In this document: in pieces, positions 1-9,302 of the stretch
Numbering within the stretch: position 1 is the stretch's first letter
How the letters are laid out: each line of letters starts with the position of its first letter
From: Bacillus sp. FJAT-25509
GTDB lineage: Bacteria; Bacillota; Bacilli; Bacillales; Bacillaceae_G
Length of the DNA stretch: 64,000 bases
Assembly: GCF_001420605.1 (NCBI RefSeq)
Contig: NZ_LJIZ01000013.1
Coordinates: forward strand, 1-64,000
Direction of reading: 5' to 3'
Translations under genes and position numbers: made by a program
The notes under the pieces: model-generated
The model's input: only the letters and a program-made list of their open reading frames with translations
What the model was told of the DNA's origin: nothing
The model's database searches: none

Positions 1-39
1 CCAGTAAAATACCGAGTTCATGCCCAACAGGCTGCCTAA
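1..39 (+). CDS. IS3-family transposase OrfB, C-terminal fragment (cut by window edge)
   Basis: Twelve codons and a TAA stop are visible. The fragment is too short for any catalytic residue (the DDE domain lies upstream, outside the window). Its assignment depends on the adjoining inverted-repeat-like end at 52-75 and on the typical tail of IS3 transposases. Whether the full gene is intact cannot be seen. Confidence 0.6.
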   Translation, partial: PVKYRVHAQQAA

Positions 40-75
40 TTGAAGTAACCAGTCTAACTTTATGGGGTCACTACA
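1..75 (+). mobile_element. Right end of an IS3-family insertion sequence (partial)
   Basis: Bases 1-39 are open in frame 1 and read PVKYRVHAQQAA then stop. This resembles the C-terminal tail of IS3-family OrfB transposases, which commonly end in a short S/P-V-x-Y-R tail. Just downstream, bases 52-75 read on the minus strand as TGTAGTGACCCCATAAAGTT. This has the form of an IS3-group terminal inverted repeat, which typically starts TG and carries GACCCC followed by AAAGTT. The rest of the element lies left of the window. The IS end and family are inferred from these two short signals only. Confidence 0.72.
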
Positions 76-324
76 ATTAAGCTTAGGATGGTTTTCTTTT
101 GTTTAAAAAGATTAGTTCAAATATTACTATAGCTAAGTTGTTTTTTCCCTTGAAACTCTTCAATTAGAGAAGTTCAATATAACTTTCGTCCACTTTTATG
201 AAGAAAAACCAGCTTAAAATCAGTATAAATGTCGTTATTATACTTTTTTTACCATTAATTGACAAAAAATTCTGAATTGATGATATACTTTCTTTTATAA
301 ATGAAAAAGGAGGTATCTTTTGTT
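76..324 (+). promoter_or_regulatory. cstA upstream region with a sigma-A-type promoter
   Basis: Between the IS end and cstA there is no gene. TTGACA at 259-264 is followed after 17 bp by GATATA (282-287), or after 19 bp by TATACT (284-289), a good vegetative promoter. Transcription would begin near 295, which would make the ATG at 301 essentially leaderless. The ribosome binding site AAGGAGG lies at 307-313, after that ATG, so translation more likely starts at the GTG at 325. The insertion sequence ends about 180 bp upstream of this promoter. Confidence 0.6.
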
Positions 325-2403
325 GTGAAATCTTTAAAATCAATAGTTGTTTGGGGATTAATTTCAATACTTGGAGCTTTCTGTTTTTCTGTTTTAGCTT
401 TAAAAAGAGGGGAAACAATAAATGCAATTTGGCTCCTCACAGCGGCAGTTTGTACATATGCAGTGGCTTATCGTTTTTATAGTAAGTTTATTGCAGATAA
501 AGTGTTTAAACTTGATGAAACTCGTAAAACACCTGCCGAAATTAATAACGACGGTAAAGACTTTGTACCGACTAATAAGTGGGTATTATTTGGCCATCAT
601 TTTGCAGCGATCGCAGGGGCTGGGCCTCTAGTTGGACCAATTTTAGCTGCGCAAATGGGTTATTTACCCGGAACGATTTGGATTATTGTAGGAGTTGTAT
701 TTGCTGGCGCAGTACAGGATTTTGTCATATTAGCTGCTTCGACACGTAGAAATGGTAAATCACTAGGTGAAATGATTAAAGAAGAGATTGGTCCTATAAC
801 AGGCGTTATTGCTTTAATAGGTATTTTAGGAATTATGGTTATTTTATTAGCTGTTTTAGCCCTTGTTGTAGTTAAAGCACTTGCGGGAAGTCCGTGGGGA
901 ATGTTTACGATTGCGGCAACAATTCCAATCGCACTTTTCATGGGTATTTATATGCGATACATACGCCCAGGCCGAGTAGGAGAAGGGTCTTTTATTGGTG
1001 TGATTTTATTACTAATTTCATTATATGCGGGACAATATGTAGCAGAAAGTCCAACATTAGCGGCAATGTTTACGTTTAAGGGAGAAACGATTGCCCTTAT
1101 GTTAATTGGTTACGGGTTTATAGCATCAGTACTTCCAGTTTGGCTATTATTAGCTCCACGTGATTATTTAAGCACATTTTTAAAGGTTGGAACGATTTTA
1201 GCTTTAGCAATTGGCATTATTATTGTAGCACCGGATTTACAAATGCCGGCCGTTACAAAATTTATTGACGGAACAGGACCAGTATTTGCTGGAAATTTAT
1301 TTCCATTTTTATTTATAACAATTGCTTGTGGATCTGTTTCTGGATTCCACGCATTAGTTGCTTCAGGTACTACCCCTAAAATGATTGAGCGTGAAACGCA
1401 TGCACGTGCCATTGGTTATGGTGCTATGTTAACGGAGTCTTTTGTAGCAGTAATGGCTATGATTGCTGCTTGTTTATTAACTCCAGGAGCATATTTTGCC
1501 ATCAATAGCCCACCTGCCATAATTGGAACTGACGTAAATCAAGTGGCTCAAGTAGTTTCAAGCTGGGGCTTTACAATAGCTCCAAATGATTTGAGCACGC
1601 TAGCCAAAGACGTAGGTGAACAAACAATCCTTTCTCGTACTGGTGGGGCACCAACTTTAGCAATCGGCATGGCGGCACTCTTCTCTAAAGTAATCGGTGG
1701 TAAGGCATTAATGGCTTTCTGGTATCACTTTGCTATTTTATTTGAAGCTTTATTTATTTTAACAACAATTGATGCTGGAACTAGGATTGGCCGTTATATG
1801 ACGCAGGATATTTTAGGCAATGTGTATAAGCCATTTGGAAAAACGGATTCACTTCCTGCGAACTTAATTGCGACAGCCATTTGCGTTTTTGGCTGGGGGT
1901 ATTTCCTTTACCAAGGAGTTATTGATCCGCTTGGAGGTATTAATACTTTATGGCCATTATTCGGAATTGCAAATCAAATGCTCGCCGCGATTGCATTATT
2001 GCTAGGCACAACTATATTACTGAAAATGGGGAAAAAGGCATATGCATGGATTACATTAGTGCCAACGATTTGGATCTTAATCGTAACAATGACTGCTGGT
2101 TGGCAAAAGCTGTTTCATGCATTACCAAAAATAGGATTTTTAGCGCATGCTAAAATTTTTAAAGATGGTTTAGATGCTGGCAAAATCCTTGCACCGGCAG
2201 CTAGTAAAGCACAAATGAATCAAATTATTTTAAATGACTATATTGACGCAACGATTTGTGGAGTATTTATGGTGATTGTGCTTTTAGTTCTAATTGCTTC
2301 GGTTCGAAATTGGATAAATATATTGTCCAATAAACCAATAAAATTACATGAAACTCCGTATATTAAACGCGAAGAAAGTGAACCGAAAAATTATGCATTA
2401 TAA
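325..2403 (+). CDS. cstA: CstA-family carbon-starvation / pyruvate-peptide transporter
   Basis: A polytopic inner-membrane protein of 692 residues from the GTG at 325. It carries the CstA hallmark GHHFAAIAGAGPLVGPI near the N-terminus and many hydrophobic segments along its length. Characterised CstA/BtsT proteins take up pyruvate, and peptide uptake has been proposed. The length matches the roughly 700-residue E. coli-type subfamily. The GTG start is preferred over the ATG at 301 because AAGGAGG sits between them and because MKSLKSIVVWGLISILGAF lines up with the N-terminus of the E. coli-type family. The gene overlaps a small YbdD-type ORF, as in enterobacteria. A terminator follows at 2627. 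Confidence 0.92.
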   Translation: MKSLKSIVVWGLISILGAFCFSVLALKRGETINAIWLLTAAVCTYAVAYRFYSKFIADKVFKLDETRKTPAEINNDGKDFVPTNKWVLFGHHFAAIAGAGPLVGPILAAQMGYLPGTIWIIVGVVFAGAVQDFVILAASTRRNGKSLGEMIKEEIGPITGVIALIGILGIMVILLAVLALVVVKALAGSPWGMFTIAATIPIALFMGIYMRYIRPGRVGEGSFIGVILLLISLYAGQYVAESPTLAAMFTFKGETIALMLIGYGFIASVLPVWLLLAPRDYLSTFLKVGTILALAIGIIIVAPDLQMPAVTKFIDGTGPVFAGNLFPFLFITIACGSVSGFHALVASGTTPKMIERETHARAIGYGAMLTESFVAVMAMIAACLLTPGAYFAINSPPAIIGTDVNQVAQVVSSWGFTIAPNDLSTLAKDVGEQTILSRTGGAPTLAIGMAALFSKVIGGKALMAFWYHFAILFEALFILTTIDAGTRIGRYMTQDILGNVYKPFGKTDSLPANLIATAICVFGWGYFLYQGVIDPLGGINTLWPLFGIANQMLAAIALLLGTTILLKMGKKAYAWITLVPTIWILIVTMTAGWQKLFHALPKIGFLAHAKIFKDGLDAGKILAPAASKAQMNQIILNDYIDATICGVFMVIVLLVLIASVRNWINILSNKPIKLHETPYIKREESEPKNYAL

Positions 2404-2596
2404 AGTGAAGGAGTTCAAAAAATATTATAAACAGTTTATTAGTTTATTAGTAGGTGTACCAAGTTATGAGAAATATGTTGAACATATGAAAACACAACAC
2501 CCTGATCAACCAATTCAATCTAGAAAAGAGTTCTTTATCGAAGCACAAGAGTCACGTTTTAATTCTAAAGGCGGTAAAGTTACTCGTTGTTGTTAA
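2393..2596 (+). CDS. YbdD/YjiX-family small protein
   Basis: A 67-residue protein starting MHYKVKEFKKYYKQF at the ATG at 2393, which overlaps the last codons of cstA. The conserved stretch VGVPSYEKYVEHM, followed by HPD and a C-terminal CC pair, is typical of the YbdD/YjiX (DUF466) family. Members are encoded right after CstA or YjiY/BtsT transporters and are thought to act with them; the biochemical role is not settled. An in-frame ATG at 2348 also exists, but it would add residues unlike the family. Translational coupling to cstA is likely because no strong independent ribosome binding site precedes the start. Confidence 0.85.
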   Translation: MHYKVKEFKKYYKQFISLLVGVPSYEKYVEHMKTQHPDQPIQSRKEFFIEAQESRFNSKGGKVTRCC

Positions 2597-2626
2597 AGTA
2601 ACATCAAAATGATCTAATAAGTGAAG

Positions 2627-2666
2627 AAAATCCACAAGAGAAATAATCTTGTGGATTTTTTTTTCT
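2627..2666 (+). terminator. Rho-independent terminator of cstA-ybdD
   Basis: AATCCACAAGA and TCTTGTGGATT form a perfect stem with a short loop, followed by a T-run. It lies 30 bp after the YbdD-type ORF. The stem ends next to the stop codon of the convergent gene at 2665, so it may serve both. Confidence 0.85.
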
Positions 2667-3336
2667 ATTTATTATCTCTACGATATAAATCCATCGTTTT
2701 ATAACCAGCACCTAGGGCCATTTTCATTTCTTCTCGTCTTTTTGTTTTCGTTGCTTCTTGCTTAGCGCTATAGACGTGTCGTGCCCAATCTTTACGATAC
2801 CCAGGAGTTAGAGACTTATAAATCGTAAGTAATTCAGGAGAATCTTCTAAATCCTTTTCGACGTTTGGAATCATTTCGATATAATCATCTACGCATTGAC
2901 TTGCTTTTGCTGAGTTCACAGCTTTTGTTTTTGATTCGTCTTTTAATCCAATAACCGTAAAGACGTCATCCAGTCCAACCATACGAGCAAACTTAATTGT
3001 ACTTGAACCAATATAGCCGCTCTCATCAGCACCTAATCCCTCAAATAAATCATCACGATGAATATAAGTCGGATATACTTTGTTGCCTTTTTTAGGGTAG
3101 GCAATAAAAATATAGCCATTCTTATCTAAATAATGATTTCGGGTAATCTTTGTTACTAGTTTTTTAAGCGAGTCCATATCAAGTACAAAAGCAAATATTA
3201 GATCATAAGGATGATTTAATAGATCCGTATCAAAATGTGGTAAATCTGCAAAATAATTTGCATCACTTGGCTGATTTAAAACGGTAGCTTTTTTATACTT
3301 TTTTAAGTTTAGTTTTTCAACAATCGTTTTCGTCAT
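2665..3336 (-). CDS. YdeI/OmpD-associated (OmdA-like) family protein
   Basis: A soluble protein of 223 residues. The C-terminal part (about 165-215) contains SLTPGYRKDWARHVYSAK followed by a TKTKRREEM stretch. This is the signature helix region of the YdeI / OmpD-associated family, whose B. subtilis and enterobacterial members are linked to peptide or bacteriocin tolerance without a known reaction. The N-terminal 140 residues look like a DUF3052-type or methyltransferase-like fold, but I see no clear cofactor motif. AAAGGTGG precedes the ATG at 3336 by 6 bp. It sits alone between convergent cstA and the Bce-type module, whose sense it shares. Confidence 0.7.
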   Translation of the reverse strand: MTKTIVEKLNLKKYKKATVLNQPSDANYFADLPHFDTDLLNHPYDLIFAFVLDMDSLKKLVTKITRNHYLDKNGYIFIAYPKKGNKVYPTYIHRDDLFEGLGADESGYIGSSTIKFARMVGLDDVFTVIGLKDESKTKAVNSAKASQCVDDYIEMIPNVEKDLEDSPELLTIYKSLTPGYRKDWARHVYSAKQEATKTKRREEMKMALGAGYKTMDLYRRDNK

Positions 3337-3387
3337 CCCGATCCACCTTTAAAGTAGTATGTATAATGTTATTATAAATCAAAATAA

Positions 3388-3428
3388 GTAAAAAAAATAA
3401 TAGAAGCTCAGATAGAGCTTCTATTATT
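3388..3428 (-). terminator. Terminator after the Bce-type permease gene
   Basis: A 13-bp perfect stem, AATAGAAGCTC and its complement around AGATA, is followed on the minus strand by a run of eight T. It ends the transcript of the permease gene that stops at 3457. Confidence 0.85.
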
Positions 3429-3456
3429 TAGAGTAGGGAATAGGGATTATAAAAGT

Positions 3457-5400
3457 TTAAAGAGCTTCTTTAATCACTTTTTTATAATAAAGAACGGATA
3501 AAAGACCAAACACAGAGTATAAAACCGCATATAAAACCATGACGATAATCATTGGTGTCCACACTTCAGCACCAAATAAGAACCATCCAGATTGAACGGC
3601 AAAATAGCTATGAACTAGTCCGACTACTAATGGGATACCAAAATTAAACAATTGCTTAGAGCGTATACCTCTTAATAAGTCTCTACGGGAGAAACCTAGT
3701 TTGCGCAAAATTGTATAATTTGGTTTTTCGTCAACACTTTCATCCATTTGTTTAAAGTATAAAATACATCCCGATGTCATTAAGAACGTTAGTCCTAAAA
3801 ATCCTACGATAAACATAATAAGACCCATATTTGCTTTCTGACTTTTAACGATTTGAAGTCGAGAATCATTAGGATAATTCTTTTCAAGTTGATGGTCCAC
3901 AAAAATATTATTTGCTTTTTCGATTAGTTTTTCATCACTTATATTAATTCCATTGTAGACAGTAGAATCTTTTTGAATTGATGGATCAAGATTCTGTTTT
4001 AACGTTTTAAATACTTGATCGTCCACTATGACAGTAGGAAATCCGCCATTTGTGAAGTAGGAAGGTATAATCTTTTCACGTTTTAATCCTAAATAGTTAA
4101 GGTTAAACTTTTTCTTGTTGCTAGTTAATTCAATATGCCCTGAATCCTTTAAGGTCATAAATTTTTGAAGCATATCATCGTATCCAGTAAATAACACTTC
4201 ATTTGAAGCAAGGTTTAGTTTAACTGACTTTTCACTTACGACCGCAAGTGGAAACTTGTCTGCATCCTTCATCATGCCTTCTAACTCTTTATCGAGTATA
4301 TTCTTTATATTTGCATTAACTTGAATAACCTCGGTGTGTTTTTCTCTATATTTAATACCATTTTTATCTAGCGCAGATGTGAAAGTTTGTAAATCCTTTT
4401 TATTATTTAAGAAAAAATCAGCAGGGACGTGGCTCTCAGCTGTCTTTTCTGCAGAATAATAAGATATATAGCTTAAAGATAATAAGCCAATCGCTAGTGC
4501 TGAAACAGTTGTAATAATAGTTAGTAATAAGGCATTAGACTTCATTCTAAACATAATTGAAGATAAAGAGAGAACATCATTAATATTTAAATAGCCATTT
4601 TTCTTTTTACGAACGATATTTAAAATAAAACGAACCGAACTTTTATACACTAAATAAGTTCCAATAATGACTGACGCTAAAATATAAATCATTACCGAAA
4701 ATAGTTGAGTCATAGTAGTAAAATCGCCATCAAATAATTTTGATGATAGAAAATAACCTGAGATAATTAATAAAATACCTAAAACTCCAATAGAAATCTC
4801 GAAAATAGACATTTTTTTAAGCTTTCCTTCAGTCGATGAGACTACTCGGAATAAAGATAAAATAGTTTGTCTTTTAATAAAAGCATAATTCATTAACATA
4901 ATGAACGCGTAAATGACGACAAATACTATTAATGTTTGTACTAATGCTTGTGAAGAAAAATGTAAATTAGCAATCGCTTTAACTCCTACGATTTTATATA
5001 GAATCATAACGATCAGCCTTGAAATAGAAAAACCCACTAAGACACCAAGAACCAATGAACTAAAATATAGAATACAATTTTCAACTGTTAAAATACCGAA
5101 AATCCTGTTTTTAGTCATTCCGATTAATTGGAACAAACCAATTTCTTTACTTCTTCTTTTTATAAAAATCATATTTGCATATAAAAGGAATATCGAAACG
5201 ATCGCAACAAGTAAAATCGACGCTGAGCGAATTGCAGCAGCTCCTTTAATCGAACCTTTTGTCGCATCCATTGAGGGATCATACTGCAATGTAACAAATG
5301 AGAAATATAAAGCAGCACTAAATATTAAAGCAAAAACATATAGATAATAGTTTTTTAAATTCTTTTTTAAATTTCGGAATATCAAATGATTAATGCTCAT
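3457..5400 (-). CDS. BceB-type ABC transporter permease (FtsX family)
   Basis: A membrane protein of 647 residues with the BceB layout. There is one N-terminal membrane helix, groups of helices up to about residue 300, a large extracytoplasmic domain (about 320-530) and a last group of helices near the C-terminus. FtsX-like segments such as [19 protein letters not shown] are present. BceB proteins work with a BceA ATPase to free cell-wall precursors from peptide antibiotics such as bacitracin, and they signal flux to a BceS kinase. The ATG at 5400 follows AGGTGG by 8 bp and lies inside the last codons of the ATPase gene; a GTG at 5412 is less likely. The antibiotic recognised cannot be read from the sequence. 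Confidence 0.87.
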   Translation of the reverse strand: MSINHLIFRNLKKNLKNYYLYVFALIFSAALYFSFVTLQYDPSMDATKGSIKGAAAIRSASILLVAIVSIFLLYANMIFIKRRSKEIGLFQLIGMTKNRIFGILTVENCILYFSSLVLGVLVGFSISRLIVMILYKIVGVKAIANLHFSSQALVQTLIVFVVIYAFIMLMNYAFIKRQTILSLFRVVSSTEGKLKKMSIFEISIGVLGILLIISGYFLSSKLFDGDFTTMTQLFSVMIYILASVIIGTYLVYKSSVRFILNIVRKKKNGYLNINDVLSLSSIMFRMKSNALLLTIITTVSALAIGLLSLSYISYYSAEKTAESHVPADFFLNNKKDLQTFTSALDKNGIKYREKHTEVIQVNANIKNILDKELEGMMKDADKFPLAVVSEKSVKLNLASNEVLFTGYDDMLQKFMTLKDSGHIELTSNKKKFNLNYLGLKREKIIPSYFTNGGFPTVIVDDQVFKTLKQNLDPSIQKDSTVYNGINISDEKLIEKANNIFVDHQLEKNYPNDSRLQIVKSQKANMGLIMFIVGFLGLTFLMTSGCILYFKQMDESVDEKPNYTILRKLGFSRRDLLRGIRSKQLFNFGIPLVVGLVHSYFAVQSGWFLFGAEVWTPMIIVMVLYAVLYSVFGLLSVLYYKKVIKEAL

Positions 5401-6151
5401 GGTGAACACCACCTAATACACCTTGAGTTTTCATGATATCTTTAAAGAAATTTTGTCTCGTTTCATCACCTTTGTGTAGTTGTGAATAGATTTGTCCATC
5501 TTTAATAAAGACAACTCGATTGCAAAAGCTTGCTGCTACTGGATCATGTGTAACCATTACAATTGTCGCGCTTCTTTTCTCGTTTAGTTCGCTTAGTTTA
5601 TTTAATAAATCTGAAGCAGATTTTGAATCTAATGCACCTGTAGGTTCATCAGCGAAAATAATACTAGGTTCATGAATAAATGCTCTAGCGGCTGAAGTAC
5701 GCTGTTTTTGTCCCCCAGAGATTTCGTTAGGATACTTATCTTTTAATTCGTAAATACCAAGCTCTTTAGCGATTACATCAAACTTTTGATTGGCTTCACT
5801 TGGTGACGTTTTTGTTATTGATAAAGGTAGAAGAATATTTTCTTTTACAGTTAATGTGTCTAGTAAGTTGTATTCCTGAAAAATAAAGCCTAAATAGTAT
5901 TTACGAAATTCTGCTAATTGCTTTTCTCTCATATCCGTTATATCTTTACCTTCAATTGCAATCGTTCCACTATTAATCTTATCGATCGAAGAAAGAACGT
6001 TTAGTAAAGTTGTTTTACCAGATCCAGATGGCCCCATGATACTAACAAATTCACCTTTTTCGATGTTTATATTAATGCCACTTAACACTTCTTGTTTATT
6101 AAATTTATTTCCGTAACTTTTATGAATTTTATTTGCTTCTAAAATATTCAA
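5390..6151 (-). CDS. BceA-type ABC transporter ATP-binding protein
   Basis: A nucleotide-binding subunit of about 253 residues. It has Walker [10 protein letters not shown], the signature [15 protein letters not shown], Walker [13 protein letters not shown] and the switch histidine in VTHD. The [16 protein letters not shown] and [15 protein letters not shown] segments are typical of the MacB/BceA group. It should energise the permease encoded directly downstream, whose start lies 11 bases inside this gene. TTG at 6151 is the best start because AAGGGAG lies 8 bp before it; a GTG at 6160 overlaps that site. It lies downstream of the sensor kinase gene and its terminator, so it probably has its own promoter. 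Confidence 0.88.
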   Translation of the reverse strand: MNILEANKIHKSYGNKFNKQEVLSGININIEKGEFVSIMGPSGSGKTTLLNVLSSIDKINSGTIAIEGKDITDMREKQLAEFRKYYLGFIFQEYNLLDTLTVKENILLPLSITKTSPSEANQKFDVIAKELGIYELKDKYPNEISGGQKQRTSAARAFIHEPSIIFADEPTGALDSKSASDLLNKLSELNEKRSATIVMVTHDPVAASFCNRVVFIKDGQIYSQLHKGDETRQNFFKDIMKTQGVLGGVHHEH

Positions 6152-6237
6152 TTCATACACTCCCTTATTTTCATTCGATAAAATTAGTATAAATGGTTAC
6201 ATAGACCGTTTCCTTTGATTAACCGAACAATAAACAA
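6152..6237 (-). promoter_or_regulatory. Candidate regulated promoter of the BceAB-type operon
   Basis: The gap between the kinase terminator and the ATPase gene carries a minus-strand TATACT at 6191-6186 without a good -35 box. A TGTAA half-site lies just upstream, within TATGTAACC. Known BceR sites are inverted TNACA-N4-TGTAA repeats; only one half is clear here, so this is a weak inference based on position and family. Confidence 0.35.
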
Positions 6238-6265
6238 AAGCATGTGACAATTTTGTCACATGCTT
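6231..6265 (-). terminator. Terminator of the Bce-type regulator operon
   Basis: AAGCATGTGACAA and its exact complement pair around two T bases (6238-6265), with a T-rich tail on the minus strand. The upstream arm overlaps the last codons and TGA stop of the kinase gene. Confidence 0.75.
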
Positions 6266-7260
6266 GTTATTTTTACAAATTCATTTCGTTTAGGGAATGT
6301 TAGCGTGAAAATTGAACCTTTATCTAACTCAGACTTTACTTGGAAAGTAATATGTAGTGACTGGGCAGCTTTCTTTGCTAAATATAACCCCATCCCTGTA
6401 GAGGCATTGTCTTGATGCTGAAACGTAGAAGTAAATCCTTTTTCAAAAATTCGCGGCAAATCTTTTGAATGAATACCACGACCAAAGTCTTCAATTTCAA
6501 GAATCACATGCTCATTAATTTGCTTACTTATAATCCGAATGTCTGAGAATGTACTATATTTCACTGCATTTGTTAATAGCTGCCGTAGTATATAGGATAG
6601 CCATTTAGCATCACTAAATACTTCTAGCTCCTCTAATTCAATGTCAAATCCAATCCCTTTATGTATACACCATGATTGCAAAGTTTTAATTTCTGGATAA
6701 ATGACATCTTCCAGCTCAATTTTTTCTATATAAAGATCATTTTCAATAAAAGGTATTCTTTTTTGGTGAAGCTGTTGATCTAATAATAGGTGAATACGTA
6801 GCCATTCATATGTTAAATTTGACTTTAACTTTTCATCCTTCATACGATCAATCATTAAGTGCATTGCTGTTAAAGGCGTTTTTACTTCATGGATCCATGA
6901 TAGGAGCTCATCTTTTTCTTGCTCTAAATAAGTTTGATTTTGAATAGCAATTTTTTTTAATAAGCTTGTTTGATTTGTTAAACTGTTTTCAACAATTTCT
7001 TCAAATGGGCTATTTGACTCTTCAATTCCCGTCAAATCAAGGTTATCCTCACGTTCAACAAGACTTTTATAAAATTTTATTTCTTTAGGATATCGAATGA
7101 CTAAAAAAATGATAAACAATAATAGTGATAGAAAGACAATGTAAAGTAATGATTTTAAAGGAATTGACAAATCAATAAATGAAACAAATACAATGAGTAC
7201 TTGTGTTAGTAGAAAAAAAAGAATCCAACTAAATCGCTCAATTAGAAATGTTTTAATCAT
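6256..7260 (-). CDS. BceS-type intramembrane-sensing histidine kinase
   Basis: A 334-residue kinase with two membrane helices in the first 55 residues and almost no extracytoplasmic loop between them, the mark of intramembrane-sensing kinases. The phosphoacceptor is His124 in WIHEVKTPLTAMHL. The N box is LRQLLTNAVKYS, the G1 box EDFGRGIH and the G2 box STGMGLYLAKKAAQ. BceS kinases do not sense the drug themselves but read the state of the BceAB transporter. Its ATG overlaps the stop of the response-regulator gene by one base (TAATG), so the two are translationally coupled. Confidence 0.9.
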   Translation of the reverse strand: MIKTFLIERFSWILFFLLTQVLIVFVSFIDLSIPLKSLLYIVFLSLLLFIIFLVIRYPKEIKFYKSLVEREDNLDLTGIEESNSPFEEIVENSLTNQTSLLKKIAIQNQTYLEQEKDELLSWIHEVKTPLTAMHLMIDRMKDEKLKSNLTYEWLRIHLLLDQQLHQKRIPFIENDLYIEKIELEDVIYPEIKTLQSWCIHKGIGFDIELEELEVFSDAKWLSYILRQLLTNAVKYSTFSDIRIISKQINEHVILEIEDFGRGIHSKDLPRIFEKGFTSTFQHQDNASTGMGLYLAKKAAQSLHITFQVKSELDKGSIFTLTFPKRNEFVKITSM

Positions 7261-7946
7261 TAAATCTCCTCTTCTAAAGCAATATATCCTTGACCAACCT
7301 TAGTTTCAATAAATTGTCCTAATTCTATTTCATCTAGTCTTTTACGCAATCGATTTACGTTTACTGTTAAGGTGTTATCACTAATAAATCGCTTATCATC
7401 CCAAAGGGCATTAATTAAATCCTCGCGACTTACGATTTTATTTTTTTGTTCAATTAGCAGTTTTAAAATATAGATCTCATTCTTTGTAAGTTCAATTGCA
7501 CCATTTTCATTTGATACAGTATTTTTTTCATAGTCCACGGTTGCACCACACCAAGTTTTAAGTGCAATTTTTTCGGTATTATAATTATAGACGCGTCTAA
7601 GAGTAGCCTGGATTTTTGCAATTAGTACATCAAAATGGAATGGCTTTTGTATAAAATCATCTGCTCCAAGCTGCATCGACATGACCATATCTGAAGGGTG
7701 ATCTCTTGAAGATAAAAAGATAATAGGTACGTTTGAATGGGAACGAATCATCCGACACCAATGGAATCCATCGTATTTTGGCAGTTGTATATCAATGATG
7801 ACTAAATCTGGTTTTATCTCTGTAAATTCTTGGATTACCTTACTAAAGTCTGTGATCCCATAAACCTCGTAGGACCATCCTGATAGCCGATCTTTAATCT
7901 CAGTGAATAGAGAAGAATCATCTTCAATGAGTAATAGTTTAAACAA
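7260..7946 (-). CDS. BceR-type response regulator (OmpR family)
   Basis: A regulator of 228 residues. The receiver domain (about 1-115) has the acidic pocket IEDD, phosphoacceptor Asp52 in IIDIQLPKYDG, and conserved Lys in FIQKPF. The C-terminal winged helix (about 130-225) includes ISDNTLTVNVNRLRKRLDE and a GQGYIAL wing, as in OmpR/PhoB proteins. It is phosphorylated by the adjoining kinase and is expected to activate the ABC transporter genes downstream. Translation starts at TTG 7946 behind GGTGA. The gene follows the que operon terminator, so it is a separate transcription unit. Confidence 0.9.
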   Translation of the reverse strand: MFKLLLIEDDSSLFTEIKDRLSGWSYEVYGITDFSKVIQEFTEIKPDLVIIDIQLPKYDGFHWCRMIRSHSNVPIIFLSSRDHPSDMVMSMQLGADDFIQKPFHFDVLIAKIQATLRRVYNYNTEKIALKTWCGATVDYEKNTVSNENGAIELTKNEIYILKLLIEQKNKIVSREDLINALWDDKRFISDNTLTVNVNRLRKRLDEIELGQFIETKVGQGYIALEEEI

Positions 7947-8033
7947 ATGGTTTCACCACACTTCTTATTTACTTTCCATTAATTGTAAAATAAAAACAAA
8001 TTAAGTGCCATAAACGAATATAGTATTTACCTG

Positions 8034-8071
8034 AATAAAAAAAGTACACTGTATTTTATACAGTGCACTTT
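8034..8071 (-). terminator. Terminator of the queCDEF operon
   Basis: A near-perfect stem (AAAGTGCACTGTAT pairing with ATACAGTGTACTTT on the minus strand) ends in a T-rich run. It lies 12 bp after queF and separates it from the response-regulator gene in the same direction. Confidence 0.85.
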
Positions 8072-8082
8072 AAAGTGATTTT

Positions 8083-8580
8083 TTATCGATTATCAATTTT
8101 CTCAGGATATAAATCATGGTTCATCATGCGATGTTCAGCCATTTTTTCGTATTTCGTACCTGGGCGACCATAGTTGCAGTATGGGTCAATTGAAATTCCA
8201 CCACGTGGAGTGAATTTTCCCCAAACTTCAATATATCGAGGATCCATTAATTTAATTAGATCATCCATAATGATATTCATGCAATCTTCATGGAAGTCAC
8301 CATGATTACGGAAGCTAAAGAAGTATAGTTTTAATGATTTACTTTCAACCATTTTCTTTTCAGGAATATAGCTAATATAAATTGTCGCAAAATCAGGTTG
8401 ACCAGTTTTTGGACAAAGTGAAGTAAACTCAGGGAAATTAAACTTTACGAAATAATCACGATTTGGGTGAGTATTATCAAATGTTTCTAATATTCCTGGA
8501 TCATATTCAAATAAATATTTTGTGTTGTTGCTGCCAAGTAATGATACTTCTTCTAGTGAACCTTTTGATCTTCCTACCAT
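8083..8580 (-). CDS. queF: NADPH-dependent 7-cyano-7-deazaguanine reductase QueF
   Basis: A 165-residue unimodular QueF that reduces the nitrile preQ0 to preQ1, the last free-base step before tRNA-guanine transglycosylase. The catalytic Cys is in [14 protein letters not shown]. The [20 protein letters not shown] stretch carries the substrate-binding Glu and the family QueF motif. It is the last gene of queCDEF, 5 bp after queE. AGGGGAG precedes the ATG. All four enzymes are needed to make preQ1 from GTP together with FolE, which is not in this window. Confidence 0.95.
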   Translation of the reverse strand: MVGRSKGSLEEVSLLGSNNTKYLFEYDPGILETFDNTHPNRDYFVKFNFPEFTSLCPKTGQPDFATIYISYIPEKKMVESKSLKLYFFSFRNHGDFHEDCMNIIMDDLIKLMDPRYIEVWGKFTPRGGISIDPYCNYGRPGTKYEKMAEHRMMNHDLYPEKIDNR

Positions 8581-8585
8581 GTTGG

Positions 8586-9302
8586 TTAAACTCCCCTCTT
8601 ATTTCCCCAAACAAATGCATGTAATTGAGGTAAAACTTTTACATTTTTAAAGACTTTTGATTTCATTGCTTCATCTATAAGCCATTCGTAACGATTTAAC
8701 ATGTATTGTAATAAAGTACCATCATCCGCATTTAGCCAACTATTTCCGACTTGTAAAAAGAACGGAACATGTGGGAATTTTTGATGAACAGTTTCTGCAT
8801 AAGCTAAATCCTTTTCATCAAAAATTACAACTTTTAAGCAAAACTTCGGGTGATTTTCTAAATTTTGAATGATGCTTCCTAGCATATCAAAATCAGTATT
8901 CATGCCACTGCTAGGCGGTTTAGGCGATAAAGTAACTTCATCAATAGAAGGTAACCATGGTTGCCACTTACTACCTTGAGTTTCAAGAGCTAAAGTCATA
9001 TTCTTTTCCTTTAAAAACTCAACTACAGGGCCTAAAGATGGAAGTAAGGCAGGATTTCCACCAGAAATCGTTATATGAGAGAATGTATCGCCGCCTAGAC
9101 TCATTAAATTCTCCCAAACTTCTTCTGCGGCCATCCATTTTATATTTTCTTTTTCACTACCATCCCATGTGAATGATGAATCGCACCAACTACAAGAGTA
9201 ATCACAACCCGCCGTACGAATAAACATCGTTTTTTGACCAATTGCCATTCCTTCACCCTGTACAGTAGGTCCGAATATTTCAAGTACTGGAATTTTACTC
9301 AT
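8586..9302 (-). CDS. queE: 7-carboxy-7-deazaguanine synthase QueE (radical SAM)
   Basis: A 238-residue radical SAM enzyme that rearranges 6-carboxy-tetrahydropterin to 7-carboxy-7-deazaguanine. The cluster ligands are in [11 protein letters not shown] (CxxxCxxC). The [12 protein letters not shown] lead and [10 protein letters not shown], the SAM-binding GGNP, are diagnostic. It overlaps queD by 8 bases and precedes queF. It requires SAM, a 4Fe-4S cluster and Mg2+ as known for the family. Confidence 0.95.
   Translation of the reverse strand: MSKIPVLEIFGPTVQGEGMAIGQKTMFIRTAGCDYSCSWCDSSFTWDGSEKENIKWMAAEEVWENLMSLGGDTFSHITISGGNPALLPSLGPVVEFLKEKNMTLALETQGSKWQPWLPSIDEVTLSPKPPSSGMNTDFDMLGSIIQNLENHPKFCLKVVIFDEKDLAYAETVHQKFPHVPFFLQVGNSWLNADDGTLLQYMLNRYEWLIDEAMKSKVFKNVKVLPQLHAFVWGNKRGV

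Noticed and set aside
4913-5347. Plus-strand ORF of 144 codons opposite the Bce-type permease
   Set aside because: Antisense shadow of a clear membrane protein gene without translation signals.
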